Shown here piece after piece: positions 53,723-63,335 of a stretch of 64,000 nucleotides of DNA. The notes beneath the pieces were generated by a model. It was not told the origin of the DNA and did not search any database. It saw only the letters and a list, made by a program, of their open reading frames with translations. The translations under genes were made by a program, and so were the position numbers. This DNA is from CAJXZP01 sp963974475. GTDB taxonomy: Bacteria; Bacteroidota; Bacteroidia; Flavobacteriales_G; Salibacteraceae. How positions within the stretch are numbered: the stretch's first letter is position 1; every line of letters starts with the position of its first letter. The stretch lies in contig CAXBCR010000002.1 of assembly GCA_963974475.1 (NCBI GenBank), positions 248,001 through 312,000 on the forward strand, written 5' to 3'.

Positions 53723-55777
53723 TTAAAGCTTAAAGTTAGTATCAGATATTTTACCACCTAATACTGCTTTTTCTACTTTCATTTCCATTACTTGACCACC
53801 ATTTTCTTCCACAATTGTAAATGGAACCAAAACCCCATCCACATCCGTGTAATCTTTTAATGATGAAGTCGAAGTCATTGGTCCTTGCGGAGTGTCTTTA
53901 GTTTCTACTTCAGCCACTTTTAGTCCTGTTTTCACATCGTAGAAATAGTATTTGTCTGTACCTACTTTCATTTTGTAAGCCATCACACCGTTCATTTCTT
54001 CAATATCAATTAGCGTTAAAGAATCGGCAACTAAAGAAAGTTCTTCAAAAACAACGTTACCTTCTAAGTAAGTGTTAATTTCATCAGCAGATAAATCTTT
54101 TGCGCCCATCATTCCAGACATTTTTCCTTTGGTACCATTAATTGTCACACTTTGAAATACCATTTCACCAGATTTAACGGTTAATGCCATTTTTGTGTCC
54201 CCTTTGGTCATAGAATGAATTTCCAATGGTCTACCTTGAATACTGCTACTCATGGTAAGGTCTTTAGAATTAATTGACTTTAATTTTGCTCTGTCGCCAA
54301 TTGCGTTCAAATACGTGTCTACTACTTGTTGAGGAGTAACTCCTTCAGGAATTGCTTGTACATCAGCAACTGGATTTCCAAAAGCATCATAATAATTAAC
54401 TTTTCCGTTAGCGCTAAAAACTTTTAGTTTAGAAGCCACTTCAGCCTTATTACCTACAACCACAATATGAGCGTTGCCTGGTTTTAAATATTTTTTAGCC
54501 ACGCGCATTACATCTTCTGCAGATACGGCTTGTAATTTTTCTAAATATGTAGCGTAATAATCAGCAGGTAAGTTAAAACGAGCCGTTCCTAGCGCAAATC
54601 TAGCAACGGTTTGTGGTCTTTCTAACGAACGAGCAAAACGACCATTCAAATAGTTTTTTACGTTTTGTAATTCTTCGGCACCCACCGTTTCCTTAGTTAA
54701 ACGGTCCATTTCAAACAGAAATTGAACAATTGCGCTATCCGTAACTTCATTTCTTACTTCGGCTCCAGCATAAAAACTTCCTACTAACAAATCTGGAGAA
54801 AGGCTTGAATATGCTCCGTAGGTGTAAGCTTTATCTTCTCTAATGTTTTGAATTAAACGAGCCATAAACCCACTGTTACCAAGAATTGCATTCATAACAC
54901 TTGATGCAATAACATCATCGCTACCTTGTTTTAAATCTACTGGATAAACAATGCTTACGGTAGATTGTACCGCACCTGGTTTGTTAACGAAATCAACCTC
55001 CGTAGTGGCAGGAGCAGTAGGAACATCGTAGGTAAATGTAGGAACATCACCTTTAGCCCAAGAACCAAAATATTTCTCTACCATAGGTTGCGCTTCTTTT
55101 TTAGAGATATCGCCAACAATAATTAAGTATGAAACGTTTGGTTTGAAATAAGTGTTGTAAAAAGCTTTACACATATCAGCAGTAACTGTTTCTACTGATT
55201 CACTTGTTTCAATTTCTCCGTATGGATGCTTTTTACCATATTTCATTACCGCACTTACGTTTTGTGACATAGCACCTGGATCTGATGCATTAGCCATTAA
55301 ACCTGAAAGTGTTTGTTTCTTAAGCTTGTTTAATTCTTCTTCTGGAAAAGAAGGATGTAAAATAACGTCACTCATCAAAGCTAGCGTAGTTTCTTTATGC
55401 TTACTTAATGAGGATGCAAATGCACCAAAAGAAGAGGTAGAGATGTTAGCTCCAATAAAATCGGATGCTTCATCAAATTCTGCTTTGGTTTTAGTACTGG
55501 TACCTGTCATTAATAAGCTACCCATTAAAGATTGCATGCCTACGTTTTCTCCTTCGGAAACAACACCGCGGTTGATATATAGTTGCCAAGATACACGTGG
55601 AGTTTTATCGTTTTCCACCAAGAATACTTGCAATCCGTTGGCTAAAGTGAAGGTTTCGTAGTCTCCTAATTGAATTTTGGGAGCTGGTCCTGCAGCAGGA
55701 GCTTTGGTTCGGTCTATTTGCGCCATGGTAACGGTAGTCATCAATAGCGAAAACATAAATAATATTAACTTTTTCAT
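53723..55777 (-). CDS. M16 family protease subunit, catalytic motif lost
   Basis: A 684-residue protein from the start at 55777 (MKKLILFMF); the longer frame begins with TTG. Signal peptide at about 1-20. It has the two-lobed M16 fold (TFTLANGLQVFLVENDKTPRVSWQLYINRGV, then GNSGFMARLIQNIREDKAYTYGAYSS), but where active members have HXXEH it shows GMQSLMGSLLMTGT, so it cannot bind the zinc. The C-terminal ~170 residues are an extra beta-rich domain. It would form a heterodimer with the active M16 protein encoded just upstream (33-bp gap), as in PqqL/mitochondrial-type pairs. Confidence 0.85.
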   Translation of the reverse strand: MKKLILFMFSLLMTTVTMAQIDRTKAPAAGPAPKIQLGDYETFTLANGLQVFLVENDKTPRVSWQLYINRGVVSEGENVGMQSLMGSLLMTGTSTKTKAEFDEASDFIGANISTSSFGAFASSLSKHKETTLALMSDVILHPSFPEEELNKLKKQTLSGLMANASDPGAMSQNVSAVMKYGKKHPYGEIETSESVETVTADMCKAFYNTYFKPNVSYLIIVGDISKKEAQPMVEKYFGSWAKGDVPTFTYDVPTAPATTEVDFVNKPGAVQSTVSIVYPVDLKQGSDDVIASSVMNAILGNSGFMARLIQNIREDKAYTYGAYSSLSPDLLVGSFYAGAEVRNEVTDSAIVQFLFEMDRLTKETVGAEELQNVKNYLNGRFARSLERPQTVARFALGTARFNLPADYYATYLEKLQAVSAEDVMRVAKKYLKPGNAHIVVVGNKAEVASKLKVFSANGKVNYYDAFGNPVADVQAIPEGVTPQQVVDTYLNAIGDRAKLKSINSKDLTMSSSIQGRPLEIHSMTKGDTKMALTVKSGEMVFQSVTINGTKGKMSGMMGAKDLSADEINTYLEGNVVFEELSLVADSLTLIDIEEMNGVMAYKMKVGTDKYYFYDVKTGLKVAEVETKDTPQGPMTSTSSLKDYTDVDGVLVPFTIVEENGGQVMEMKVEKAVLGGKISDTNFKL

Positions 55778-55810
55778 TTTTGTTTCTTTTAAAATTTTCA
55801 AATCGATGAT

Positions 55811-57121
55811 TTATTGTTTCGGTAAATAGTACAAAACAACACTATTTTCAACCGTTAAATATTTCTTTGCCACGTTCATAATATCCTCACGTGTAACAGC
55901 TCTATATTTTTTTATCTCCGTATTGATAAGTTTAGTACTTCCGTAATACATATAGTATTGGGCTAAGTTTTCAGCAATTCCTGCTTGAGAAGAATAACCA
56001 CTAACGACATCGTTTTCAACTTGATTTTGTAATTTTTGAAACTCTTGTTCAGAAATCAATTCTGTTTGCAAACGTTTAACCTCTTCATTTATGGAAGTTT
56101 CAACTTCCAATGGTTCAACTCCTGAATTAGTTACAGAAAATGCAATGAAAATTCCTGGATCCTCTAACGGGAACGGAAAAGCACCAACGTATACCGCTTT
56201 TTGTTCTTCTTCTACAATTCTTTTATGTAATCTAGAACTTGAACCTTGCGATAAAATGTTACTTACCATATCCATAGCGTAACCATCATCCGTACCTAGG
56301 GCAGGTGAGTGGTAAGCCATCATAACAGCAGGTAATTGAATATTGTCATAAATGGTGTCTCTAACTTGGGCGGTTTTAATAGGCTCCACAATTGTAGGTC
56401 TCACAATATCTGCTCCTTTTGGAATTTCTTCAAAATATGCCGCAATTAATTTTTTGGTTTCCTTAATAGAAAGGTCTCCTGCGATAGATAAACACGCATT
56501 ATTTGGTACGTAAAAGGTTTTGTAAAAATTCACGTAATCCGATTCTTGTGCAGCATCTAAATCAGCCATGGAACCAATTGGAGTCCATTTGTATGGATGC
56601 TCTTTAAAGGCGTGACTCATAATTTCTGCTTGAAACGAACCATAAGGTTGGTTATCCACACGTTGTCTTTTTTCTTCTTTTACCACTTCTCTTTGTGTTG
56701 CAATTCCGGTAGAATCCACATTTGCATGCATCATTCTTTCAGATTCTAACCATAAACCCAATTCAAGTTGATTGGATGGTAAAAGGTCGTAATAAAAGGT
56801 GCGATCTTGAGAAGTGTTTGCGTTTAATGCGCCCCCTGCTTTTTCCACATAGTTTGAATATTCGCCTCTTGGAATATTGTCAGAACCTTCAAACATTAAA
56901 TGTTCAAAAAAGTGGGCAAACCCAGTTCTAGATGGGTCTTCGTTTTTAGACCCTACATGATACATTACCGATACGGCAACAATTGGGGTAGAGTGGTCTT
57001 CGTGGAGAATTACGTGTAACCCATTAGGTAAATCGTATTCTACGTATTTGATTTTTGTTTGTGCTTTGGTTGAACTAATCCCAGCCATGAGTAGGGTTAA
57101 TCCAATAAGTAATTTTTTCAT
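55811..57121 (-). CDS. M16 family zinc protease, active subunit
   Basis: A 436-residue M16 peptidase with a signal peptide (about 1-20, LTLLMAGISSTKAQ) and the inverted zinc motif HFFEH at 70-74, with downstream glutamates at 145-150 able to supply the third ligand. The C-terminal half has the inactive repeat and the RLHKRIVEEEQKAVYVGAFPF stretch. It probably works in the periplasm with the following inactive partner. A TACATTTG box lies 26 bases upstream of the ATG. Confidence 0.92.
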   Translation of the reverse strand: MKKLLIGLTLLMAGISSTKAQTKIKYVEYDLPNGLHVILHEDHSTPIVAVSVMYHVGSKNEDPSRTGFAHFFEHLMFEGSDNIPRGEYSNYVEKAGGALNANTSQDRTFYYDLLPSNQLELGLWLESERMMHANVDSTGIATQREVVKEEKRQRVDNQPYGSFQAEIMSHAFKEHPYKWTPIGSMADLDAAQESDYVNFYKTFYVPNNACLSIAGDLSIKETKKLIAAYFEEIPKGADIVRPTIVEPIKTAQVRDTIYDNIQLPAVMMAYHSPALGTDDGYAMDMVSNILSQGSSSRLHKRIVEEEQKAVYVGAFPFPLEDPGIFIAFSVTNSGVEPLEVETSINEEVKRLQTELISEQEFQKLQNQVENDVVSGYSSQAGIAENLAQYYMYYGSTKLINTEIKKYRAVTREDIMNVAKKYLTVENSVVLYYLPKQ

Positions 57122-57146
57122 GATTACGTTTTTATAAATTTTGCCC

Positions 57147-57154
57147 CAAATGTA
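57147..57154 (-). promoter_or_regulatory. Bacteroidota -7 box for M16 operon
   Basis: Minus-strand TACATTTG fits TAnnTTTG and precedes the ATG at 57121 by 25 bases. Confidence 0.5.
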
Positions 57155-57397
57155 AGCTTTTTCCTAAGTAATTCTACTAATATTACACCAATGGTATTTT
57201 ACCATATTTATTGGTCAATAGACTCGTTTTTAGATTTTTTTTTGGGGATAGGTTAACTATGAATTTTAGCGCTTATTTCTTTAGGATACGAAGGATGTTG
57301 TTGGAATGGGAAATCAGATACAATAAAAAATCAAATAAGTATGGTTTGGAATAAAAGTCAGTTTTTTGATACGCCTAAGTTTAGTATTGAGCAGAAT
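57155..57397. other. Intergenic gap between the M16 and E1 units
   Basis: AT-rich gap with no recognisable gene. Confidence 0.4.
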
Positions 57398-57438
57398 CAA
57401 AAAATGCCCATTTAAAACAAAATTCAAATGGGCATTTT
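57398..57438 (-). terminator. Intrinsic terminator after E1 gene
   Basis: AAAATGCCCATTT and AAATGGGCATTTT form a perfect stem around a 12-base loop, with an A-run on the plus strand. Confidence 0.85.
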
Positions 57439-57457
57439 CTTATAATTAAAGTAACTA

Positions 57458-59887
57458 TTAATACAATTCCGGAAATTTAGCGGGATTGGTTTCTAACATT
57501 ATTCCGTACACTTTTTCTACAATATCTTCAATAGATGGTTTGGAGAAATAATCACCATCTGTTCCATACGGAGGACGGTGTTCGTGCGCTGTTAATGTTT
57601 GTGGTTTAGAATCAAGATATTTATACGCGTTTTGAACTTCCAATATTTGGTGTAAAATGAAGGATGATCCACCTCCAGGTACATCTTCGTCAATAATTAA
57701 TACGCGACTCGTTTTTTTAATGGACTCTAAAATATCATGTTCCAAATCAAATGGTAGCATGGTTTGAATATCGATTACCTCTACAGAAATACCTAATTCT
57801 AATAATTGCTTGGCAGCTTCTTCTACCAATCTAACCATAGATCCGTAGGTTATCAAGGTCATGTCGGTACCTTGTTTAAGGACTTCCACTTTACCCAATG
57901 GAATTGTAAATTCGCCTAAGTTGGCTGGTTTTTTTTCTTTTAATCGGTATCCATTTAAAGATTCTATCACAATAGCTGGATCATCACCGGCCAATAAAGT
58001 ATTGTAAAAACCAGCAGCTTGAGTCATGTTTCTAGGAATACATACATGCACCCCTCTTACTGCATTTACAATGGTGCCAAGTGGTGAGCCTGAATGCCAA
58101 ATACCTTCCAATCGATGACCACGGGTTCTGACAATTAGAGGCGCTTTTTGTTTACCTCCGGAGCGGTACTGAACTGTTGCTAAATCATCAGAAATAACTT
58201 GAATGGCGTACATGATATAATCTAGGTACTGAATTTCAGCGATAGGTCTTAGACCACGCATTGCCATACCAATTCCCTGACCAATAATGGTGGTTTCACG
58301 AATTCCGGTATCAGATACTCTAATTTCGCCATATTTTTCTTGAAGGCCTTCTAAACCTTGGTTTACCCCTCCAATTTTACCAGCATCTTCTCCAAAAATC
58401 AAGACTTCAGGTCGATTACCTAAAATGTAATCGAAATTATCGCGTAAAATTTCACGTCCATCAACCATTTTCGAATCGGCAGTAACATCCGCAGCTACCG
58501 GAGTAACTTTTAATGGGGAATTTTTAGATTCAGAGAAAGTATAAGTATGAAAGGCGTTATCCATTTTAACACTATGTTCTTTGTACCAGCTTAATAGTTG
58601 GTTTCTAGTGTCGGTTGGTTCATTAACTGTAAGACGGATAACACGTCTAACGGCTTGCGTAACTTCTTTTTGTAAAGCTTCATCCTCGTTTTCAAGTTCG
58701 GCTATAACTTTATCAATAAAAACCTTTTTACTGCTTTGAGCAGATAGAGTTTTAAGTAAGGCCAAAATAAAACCTTTGCTTTCTAGAATTGGATTGAAAA
58801 AAGCTGACCATGCAGCAGTTTTAGCTTTTCTTACAGATGTTTTGGCTTCTTTTTCAATCGCATCTAATTCTTCTAACGTGGCAATGTCTTTAGAAATGAT
58901 CCATTCTTTAAATTTTGCAATTCCATCAAAATCTTTTTCCCATTGCAAACGGTCGGTATTTTTGTAACGTTCGTGCGAACCAGAAGTGGAGTGGCCTTGC
59001 GGTTGGGTAACTTCTTCCACATGTACTAATACAGGGGTATGATTTTTACGGGCTGTTTCAACCGCTTTTTCGTAGGTTAAACAAAGATGCGCGTAATCCC
59101 ATCCTTTGGTTCTGAAAATTTCAAATCCGTTAGTACCTGCTTCTTTTTGAAATCCTTTTAAGGCTTCCGAAATGCTTGCTTTAGTAGTTTGAAATTTTTT
59201 CTGAACGGATATTCCGTAGCCATCATCCCAAACCGACATAACCATAGGTACTTCTAATACCGCTGCGGCATTCATGGTTTCCCAAAATGGACCTTCTGAA
59301 GTAGAGGCATCTCCAATGGAACCAAAAGCAACTTCGTTTCCTTTAATTGAAAAATTTTCAAATTGAAGTGTTTGAAGTAACTCGTTGTTTCTATAAATTT
59401 TTGAGGCTAAGCTTAATCCGAGCAAACGTGGCATTTGACCGGCAGTTGGTGAGATATCGGCTGATGAATTTTTTTGATTCATCAAATTTTTCCATTCTCC
59501 GTTTTCATCTAAGCTATGGGTACCGAAGTGACAATTCATTTGACGACCCGAAGAGTTAGGATCTGCTTTTGGGTCTGGATTTGCGTACAACTGACTAAAA
59601 AACTCTTCCAATGATAATAGTCCAGCGGCCATCATCCATGTTTGATCACGATAATAACCTGAGCGGAAATCTCCGTTTTGAAATTGTTTAGCTAATGCTA
59701 TTTGAGGCATTTCTTTTCCATCTCCAAAAATTCCGAATTTGGCTTTGCCCGTTAAAACTTCTCTACGACCTAAAAGACTTGCTTGACGACTTTCATTAGC
59801 GATTCTAAAATCATTTAATATTTCGTTCTTTAACTCATTTTGAGTCATAACATCTACTTCTGCTGGTGCCTCTTTTACCTCTGCCAT
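57458..59887 (-). CDS. 2-oxoacid dehydrogenase E1, fused alpha and beta subunits
   Basis: An 809-residue fused E1. The alpha part (about 15-440) has the thiamine-diphosphate motif GDAST...N (192-206) and the E1-alpha signatures MNCHFG, DGYGISV, HTPVLVHVEEVTQPQGHS. The beta part (about 470-809) has REILRDNFDYILGNRPEVLIFGEDAG, VSDTGIRETTIIGQGIGMAMRG, and DEDVPGGGSSFILHQIL. It decarboxylates a branched-chain 2-oxoacid or pyruvate and passes the acyl group to E2. The usual E2/E3 genes are not adjacent. A TACTTTTG box is present 33 bases upstream. Confidence 0.9.
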   Translation of the reverse strand: MAEVKEAPAEVDVMTQNELKNEILNDFRIANESRQASLLGRREVLTGKAKFGIFGDGKEMPQIALAKQFQNGDFRSGYYRDQTWMMAAGLLSLEEFFSQLYANPDPKADPNSSGRQMNCHFGTHSLDENGEWKNLMNQKNSSADISPTAGQMPRLLGLSLASKIYRNNELLQTLQFENFSIKGNEVAFGSIGDASTSEGPFWETMNAAAVLEVPMVMSVWDDGYGISVQKKFQTTKASISEALKGFQKEAGTNGFEIFRTKGWDYAHLCLTYEKAVETARKNHTPVLVHVEEVTQPQGHSTSGSHERYKNTDRLQWEKDFDGIAKFKEWIISKDIATLEELDAIEKEAKTSVRKAKTAAWSAFFNPILESKGFILALLKTLSAQSSKKVFIDKVIAELENEDEALQKEVTQAVRRVIRLTVNEPTDTRNQLLSWYKEHSVKMDNAFHTYTFSESKNSPLKVTPVAADVTADSKMVDGREILRDNFDYILGNRPEVLIFGEDAGKIGGVNQGLEGLQEKYGEIRVSDTGIRETTIIGQGIGMAMRGLRPIAEIQYLDYIMYAIQVISDDLATVQYRSGGKQKAPLIVRTRGHRLEGIWHSGSPLGTIVNAVRGVHVCIPRNMTQAAGFYNTLLAGDDPAIVIESLNGYRLKEKKPANLGEFTIPLGKVEVLKQGTDMTLITYGSMVRLVEEAAKQLLELGISVEVIDIQTMLPFDLEHDILESIKKTSRVLIIDEDVPGGGSSFILHQILEVQNAYKYLDSKPQTLTAHEHRPPYGTDGDYFSKPSIEDIVEKVYGIMLETNPAKFPELY

Positions 59888-59919
59888 ATTTGCTAATTTT
59901 ATAGGTTTTTGTCGAGTTG

Positions 59920-59927
59920 CAAAAGTA
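59920..59927 (-). promoter_or_regulatory. Bacteroidota -7 box for E1 gene
   Basis: Minus-strand TACTTTTG fits TAnnTTTG and lies 33 bases before the ATG at 59887. Confidence 0.5.
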
Positions 59928-60053
59928 AGCCTTTCTTGCCTAACAGTAAGACGTTGGGAATGATTGATTAGCTTGTTTTTAGGAACGATTTTTTGTCACC
60001 AAAAAGTGATTTTTTTTCGGATGACTTTGGTTTGCTAAAAAGGGGATAAAAAG

Positions 60054-60093
60054 TAAAAAAAGAGCTGACTCCATAAATGAATCAGCTCTTTTT
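60054..60093 (-). terminator. Intrinsic terminator of PadR/PspC operon
   Basis: AAAAAGAGCTGA pairs with TCAGCTCTTTTT around a 14-base loop with flanking A-run and T-run. It follows the PspC gene. Confidence 0.85.
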
Positions 60094-60120
60094 GGTTTAG
60101 GAATAATAAATTGCTTGTAT

Positions 60121-61803
60121 TTATTTAATCGTAATTGAATGTTCTTCATCTCCAGTGGTTACCGTTAGTTTTACTGGGTTGTTTTCCACTTCGATGGTGT
60201 TGATATATTGCTCCATTCCGTTACGTGACATGATTTGATTAGAAACTAAACCAGAGTCGGTCATGGTCCAATACATTTCAACCATATTTTGGTCGTATGT
60301 GTTGGTATAATTCTTTACATCGTCTAGCAGGTATTTGAAACTTTTTGGAATGAAAATGGTTTTTCCGATTGGAAGGTACAATATCAATTTTGCTTCCTGG
60401 TTTCGCCATTTATCGCCTTTGTTTACATTTATGTAAGGATCCAGCTTTATCACATTTGAATCCAGTTTCCAATTAAACTCAAAGGTACTGGCCCTAACTT
60501 CTGCTAAATCGTGTGATCTTCCTCTAGCCGATTTAATGATTTCGATTTCTGGATAGGTTGTTTTTGACATCAACACATCCACGCCAACACCATTGGTAGT
60601 TAGATTCCCGTTTTTGGGTTCAAAAAAATCGTTATCTGGATGAGATTTATGACTTCTGGAGATTAATTTTTTAGTATCCAAAACGTCAAAATATAACGTG
60701 TCACTTTCTATTGGGAGTGTGCTCATTTCAGAAATAGTGGACTCTTTAGAAAAATCAAGACCGGTGCTTATTCCTCCAATGGTAGAAAAAATGAGACCTA
60801 TTACCCAAACTACTGCTAAAACTAGCCCTGTATATTTGGGCATCTTTATGTTAAACAGAAGGATAAATCCAGCCAAAACTAGCGCCAATAAAGGAATGCC
60901 TATAATGATCGCTCCACCAACAATGGACAACCAGAAATCTGAGCCGCTGGCAAAAATTAAATTGGTAAAGTCTAGTGTATTAACAAAGAGAACATTAAAC
61001 GGGATGTAGGCCCCGAAAAACAAACCTAAAATTAGAAGGATACCACCCACTATAAAGATTACTCCTAGAATTTTTCCAATGGCTTTAAACGCAAATTTAA
61101 GGATGCTTAATGCAAAATCGCCAACACGTTTGGCACCGGATTGAAAATTATCCGCATGCTGTCTAACGTTATTTCCGTCTAAATTGTTGAGCTTTTTTTT
61201 TACATTTTCAATTTCCTCCTCAACGGTTTTTCCAATGTTTTCAAAAGTTACCGGTTCCCCTTTCATCGCTAATTTTTCGGATGGGGTATGGGCTTCTGGC
61301 ATAATAATCCACAGAATTAGATAGAATAGAAACCCGGTTCCGGCAAAAAGTACCGATAGCACAAATCCTAATCTAATCCAAATAGGATCTATTCCGAAGT
61401 AATATCCTACTCCTGAACAAACACCGCCAACCATATTGGAATCGGTATCCCTAAATAATCTACGTTTAGAGCTAGAATAATTATATGTGTTTTGCTGATG
61501 GTTTGACGAACTTTTAGTTTGCGGTTCATCGTCCAAATCATCGGTAATATAATCTTCGGGTTGCCCCATAATAGCTATGATAGCATTGATATCTACCGAA
61601 TTAATGACCTCTTTACCACCGTGCATTTTTTCTTGAAGCATTTCTGCAATGCGTGATTCAATATCGGTCATAATTTCATCTCGACCTTCGGATTGGTCAA
61701 AGTAGCCTTTAATGGTGTCTAAGTAACTTTTCAGCACCACAAATGCATCATCGTCTATATTGAATACGAGTCCGCCTAGATTTATTGTTAATGTCTTTTT
61801 CAT
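60121..61803 (-). CDS. PspC domain membrane protein
   Basis: A 560-residue inner membrane protein. The N-terminal ~95 residues resemble a HAAS-like cytoplasmic helical domain (LKSYLDTIKGYFDQSEGRDEIMTDIESRIAEML). A PspC domain follows at about 110-180 (RRLFRDTDSNMVGGVCSGVGYYFGIDPIWIRLGFVLSVLF, then ILWIIMPE). Several further transmembrane helices lie at about 230-360, and a C-terminal periplasmic beta-rich part at about 370-560. It probably helps sense or respond to membrane stress. Its upstream PadR gene is 19 bases away. Confidence 0.88.
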   Translation of the reverse strand: MKKTLTINLGGLVFNIDDDAFVVLKSYLDTIKGYFDQSEGRDEIMTDIESRIAEMLQEKMHGGKEVINSVDINAIIAIMGQPEDYITDDLDDEPQTKSSSNHQQNTYNYSSSKRRLFRDTDSNMVGGVCSGVGYYFGIDPIWIRLGFVLSVLFAGTGFLFYLILWIIMPEAHTPSEKLAMKGEPVTFENIGKTVEEEIENVKKKLNNLDGNNVRQHADNFQSGAKRVGDFALSILKFAFKAIGKILGVIFIVGGILLILGLFFGAYIPFNVLFVNTLDFTNLIFASGSDFWLSIVGGAIIIGIPLLALVLAGFILLFNIKMPKYTGLVLAVVWVIGLIFSTIGGISTGLDFSKESTISEMSTLPIESDTLYFDVLDTKKLISRSHKSHPDNDFFEPKNGNLTTNGVGVDVLMSKTTYPEIEIIKSARGRSHDLAEVRASTFEFNWKLDSNVIKLDPYINVNKGDKWRNQEAKLILYLPIGKTIFIPKSFKYLLDDVKNYTNTYDQNMVEMYWTMTDSGLVSNQIMSRNGMEQYINTIEVENNPVKLTVTTGDEEHSITIK

Positions 61804-61822
61804 CTGTTATAGAATTGTCACG

Positions 61823-62155
61823 TTATTTACTTTGTTTTTGAGCAGATTTGACCGCTTTTTCTAGTGCGTTCCAAGTGGCAGAAAGCTCACTGGTAAAAGT
61901 CTCTCCAATGGGAGTTAAACTATAGTATTTACGCGGTGGACCTGAGGTTGACTCTTCCCACCGATAGGTGAGAATCCCTGCGTTTTTAAGTCGCGTTAAT
62001 AGGGGATATAGTGTTCCTTCTACAACAATCAACTTAGATTCTTTTAGCTTGGCTATTATTTCCGAAGGATACAATTCATTGTCTTTGATTAACAATAAAA
62101 TGCAGTACTCTAAAACTCCTTTACGCATTTGAGCCTTTGTGTTTTCTATTTTCAT
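61823..62155 (-). CDS. PadR family transcriptional regulator
   Basis: A 110-residue PadR protein: MRKGVLEYCILLLIKDNELYPSEIIAKLKESKLIVVEGTLYPLLTRLKNAGILTYRWEESTSGPPRKYYSLTP, a winged helix, followed by a short C-terminal dimerisation helix. It lies between a small secreted protein gene and the PspC gene and probably represses this operon through the palindrome at 62638-62658. Confidence 0.93.
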   Translation of the reverse strand: MKIENTKAQMRKGVLEYCILLLIKDNELYPSEIIAKLKESKLIVVEGTLYPLLTRLKNAGILTYRWEESTSGPPRKYYSLTPIGETFTSELSATWNALEKAVKSAQKQSK

Positions 62156-62198
62156 GCGATTGGCTTTTTATATGTTGTTCATGTATGTAATTCTTATG

Positions 62199-62546
62199 TT
62201 AAATGAAGTTGAAAAACAATTTCAAAAATTGCGGTGAATTTTCAACTCCAGTTCGTATTAAATTTACTTCTTCTCCATTGGGAGTGACTTTAATCAATTT
62301 ACGCATTTGGGTTTTTAAATGAGTTGTAAATTCAGCTTGATCCTTTGCTTTTACGTAAATAACTCGCTGGTGCGAATTGGTTTCAAAAACTTGAAACCCT
62401 TCTTTTTCCAATTCCGTTAAATGTGTGGAAGTGATGGAATCGGTAAAGTGACAAATAAAGTATTCAGTTACTTTTTTGGGGCCACTGGCCGCCACCGAAA
62501 TGGAAAGAAGTGTGATACTTACAAGGAGAGTGAATATTGTTTTCAT
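62199..62546 (-). CDS. Small secreted protein, paralogue 1
   Basis: A 115-residue protein with a signal peptide (about 1-20, LLVSITLLSISVAASG). The mature part has YFICHFTDSITSTHLTELEKEGFQV and a FFNFI C-terminus, shared with the gene at 62852-63193. It is first in the operon with PadR and PspC (43-base gap). No known family was recognised. Confidence 0.7.
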   Translation of the reverse strand: MKTIFTLLVSITLLSISVAASGPKKVTEYFICHFTDSITSTHLTELEKEGFQVFETNSHQRVIYVKAKDQAEFTTHLKTQMRKLIKVTPNGEEVNLIRTGVENSPQFLKLFFNFI

Positions 62547-62616
62547 AATGAATGTGTTTCTATTTTTTACGTTTCCAAAACATATAGTAATGTGTTATAA
62601 CTATTATTTGGTTATG

Positions 62617-62624
62617 CAAATATA
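62617..62624 (-). promoter_or_regulatory. Bacteroidota -7 box for PadR operon
   Basis: Minus-strand TATATTTG fits TAnnTTTG and lies beside the PadR palindrome. The implied leader to the ATG at 62546 is about 65 bases. Confidence 0.5.
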
Positions 62625-62637
62625 TATCTAAAGGAAG

Positions 62638-62658
62638 GTACTATGCAAAACATAGTAC
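62638..62658. promoter_or_regulatory. Candidate PadR operator
   Basis: GTACTATG (62638-62645) and CATAGTAC (62651-62658) are exact inverted repeats with a five-base centre. PadR proteins typically bind ATG/CAT-type palindromes near their own promoter. The site is 14 bases upstream of the TATATTTG box. Confidence 0.65.
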
Positions 62659-62801
62659 TAAATGTTTTCAATTTTGTGACCATTGGTTCTTTTGAATGGA
62701 TGAGTGGTAGGGAGGGTGCTATGCCAATAGCGATTCAGTAGTATCTTGTATAATAAGGTGTTGTGTTATGTTTTTCGTATAGAAAGGAAATTAATGGACA
62801 T

Positions 62802-62827
62802 AAAAAAAGCAGCGATAGTCGCTGCTA
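62802..62827 (-). terminator. Intrinsic terminator after small secreted protein 2
   Basis: AGCAGCGA and TCGCTGCT form a stem around TAG, with an A-run on the plus strand (T-run on minus). Confidence 0.8.
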
Positions 62828-62851
62828 GTGGTCATTGTATTTTTTATATAA

Positions 62852-63193
62852 TCAGATGAAATTAAAAAATAAATTTAGTAAATCCGGGGCTTTCTCGGTT
62901 TCCAATATCTGAGTTCTGTTGCCATATTCATCAACCATAATAAGTTCTTTCATCTTGTTTTTAAGTTGCGGTGAAAAAATTGCTTTACTCATTTTTGCAG
63001 TTACAAATATGACATGTGACGAGCTACTTTTTTCAATTACATGAAATCCTTGGGTTTTCAATTGACTTAATTCGATGGTAGTAATAGTGTCGCTAAAATT
63101 GCAAATAAAATATTTAGCGTTTCCGTTGGGGCCGGCATAACTACTTAAACCTATGGCTATGATACTAATGAGGAGAGCGAAAGAAGTTTTCAT
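62852..63193 (-). CDS. Small secreted protein, paralogue 2
   Basis: A 113-residue protein related to the gene at 62199-62546: signal peptide (about 1-18), YFICNFSDTITTIELSQLKTQGFHV, SHVIFVTAK, and the shared C-terminal FFNFI. Function is unknown. It is a separate transcription unit followed by its own terminator. Confidence 0.7.
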   Translation of the reverse strand: MKTSFALLISIIAIGLSSYAGPNGNAKYFICNFSDTITTIELSQLKTQGFHVIEKSSSSHVIFVTAKMSKAIFSPQLKNKMKELIMVDEYGNRTQILETEKAPDLLNLFFNFI

Positions 63194-63335
63194 ATGTATA
63201 TATTTTAGTTTAGATAGGCGGTGTCGAAATTACGGCAAATAAACTAACCGTTAAAATTTTTATCTTTCCTTAACAATTTTTAAAGAATCGGAATTTTCAT
63301 GGTTTTATTGCCAATAGATTTTATTCATTTGCAGG

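Noticed and set aside
57122..57457. tRNA or small RNA in the gap
   Set aside because: Only a terminator and a promoter box were seen; no cloverleaf-like segment was found.
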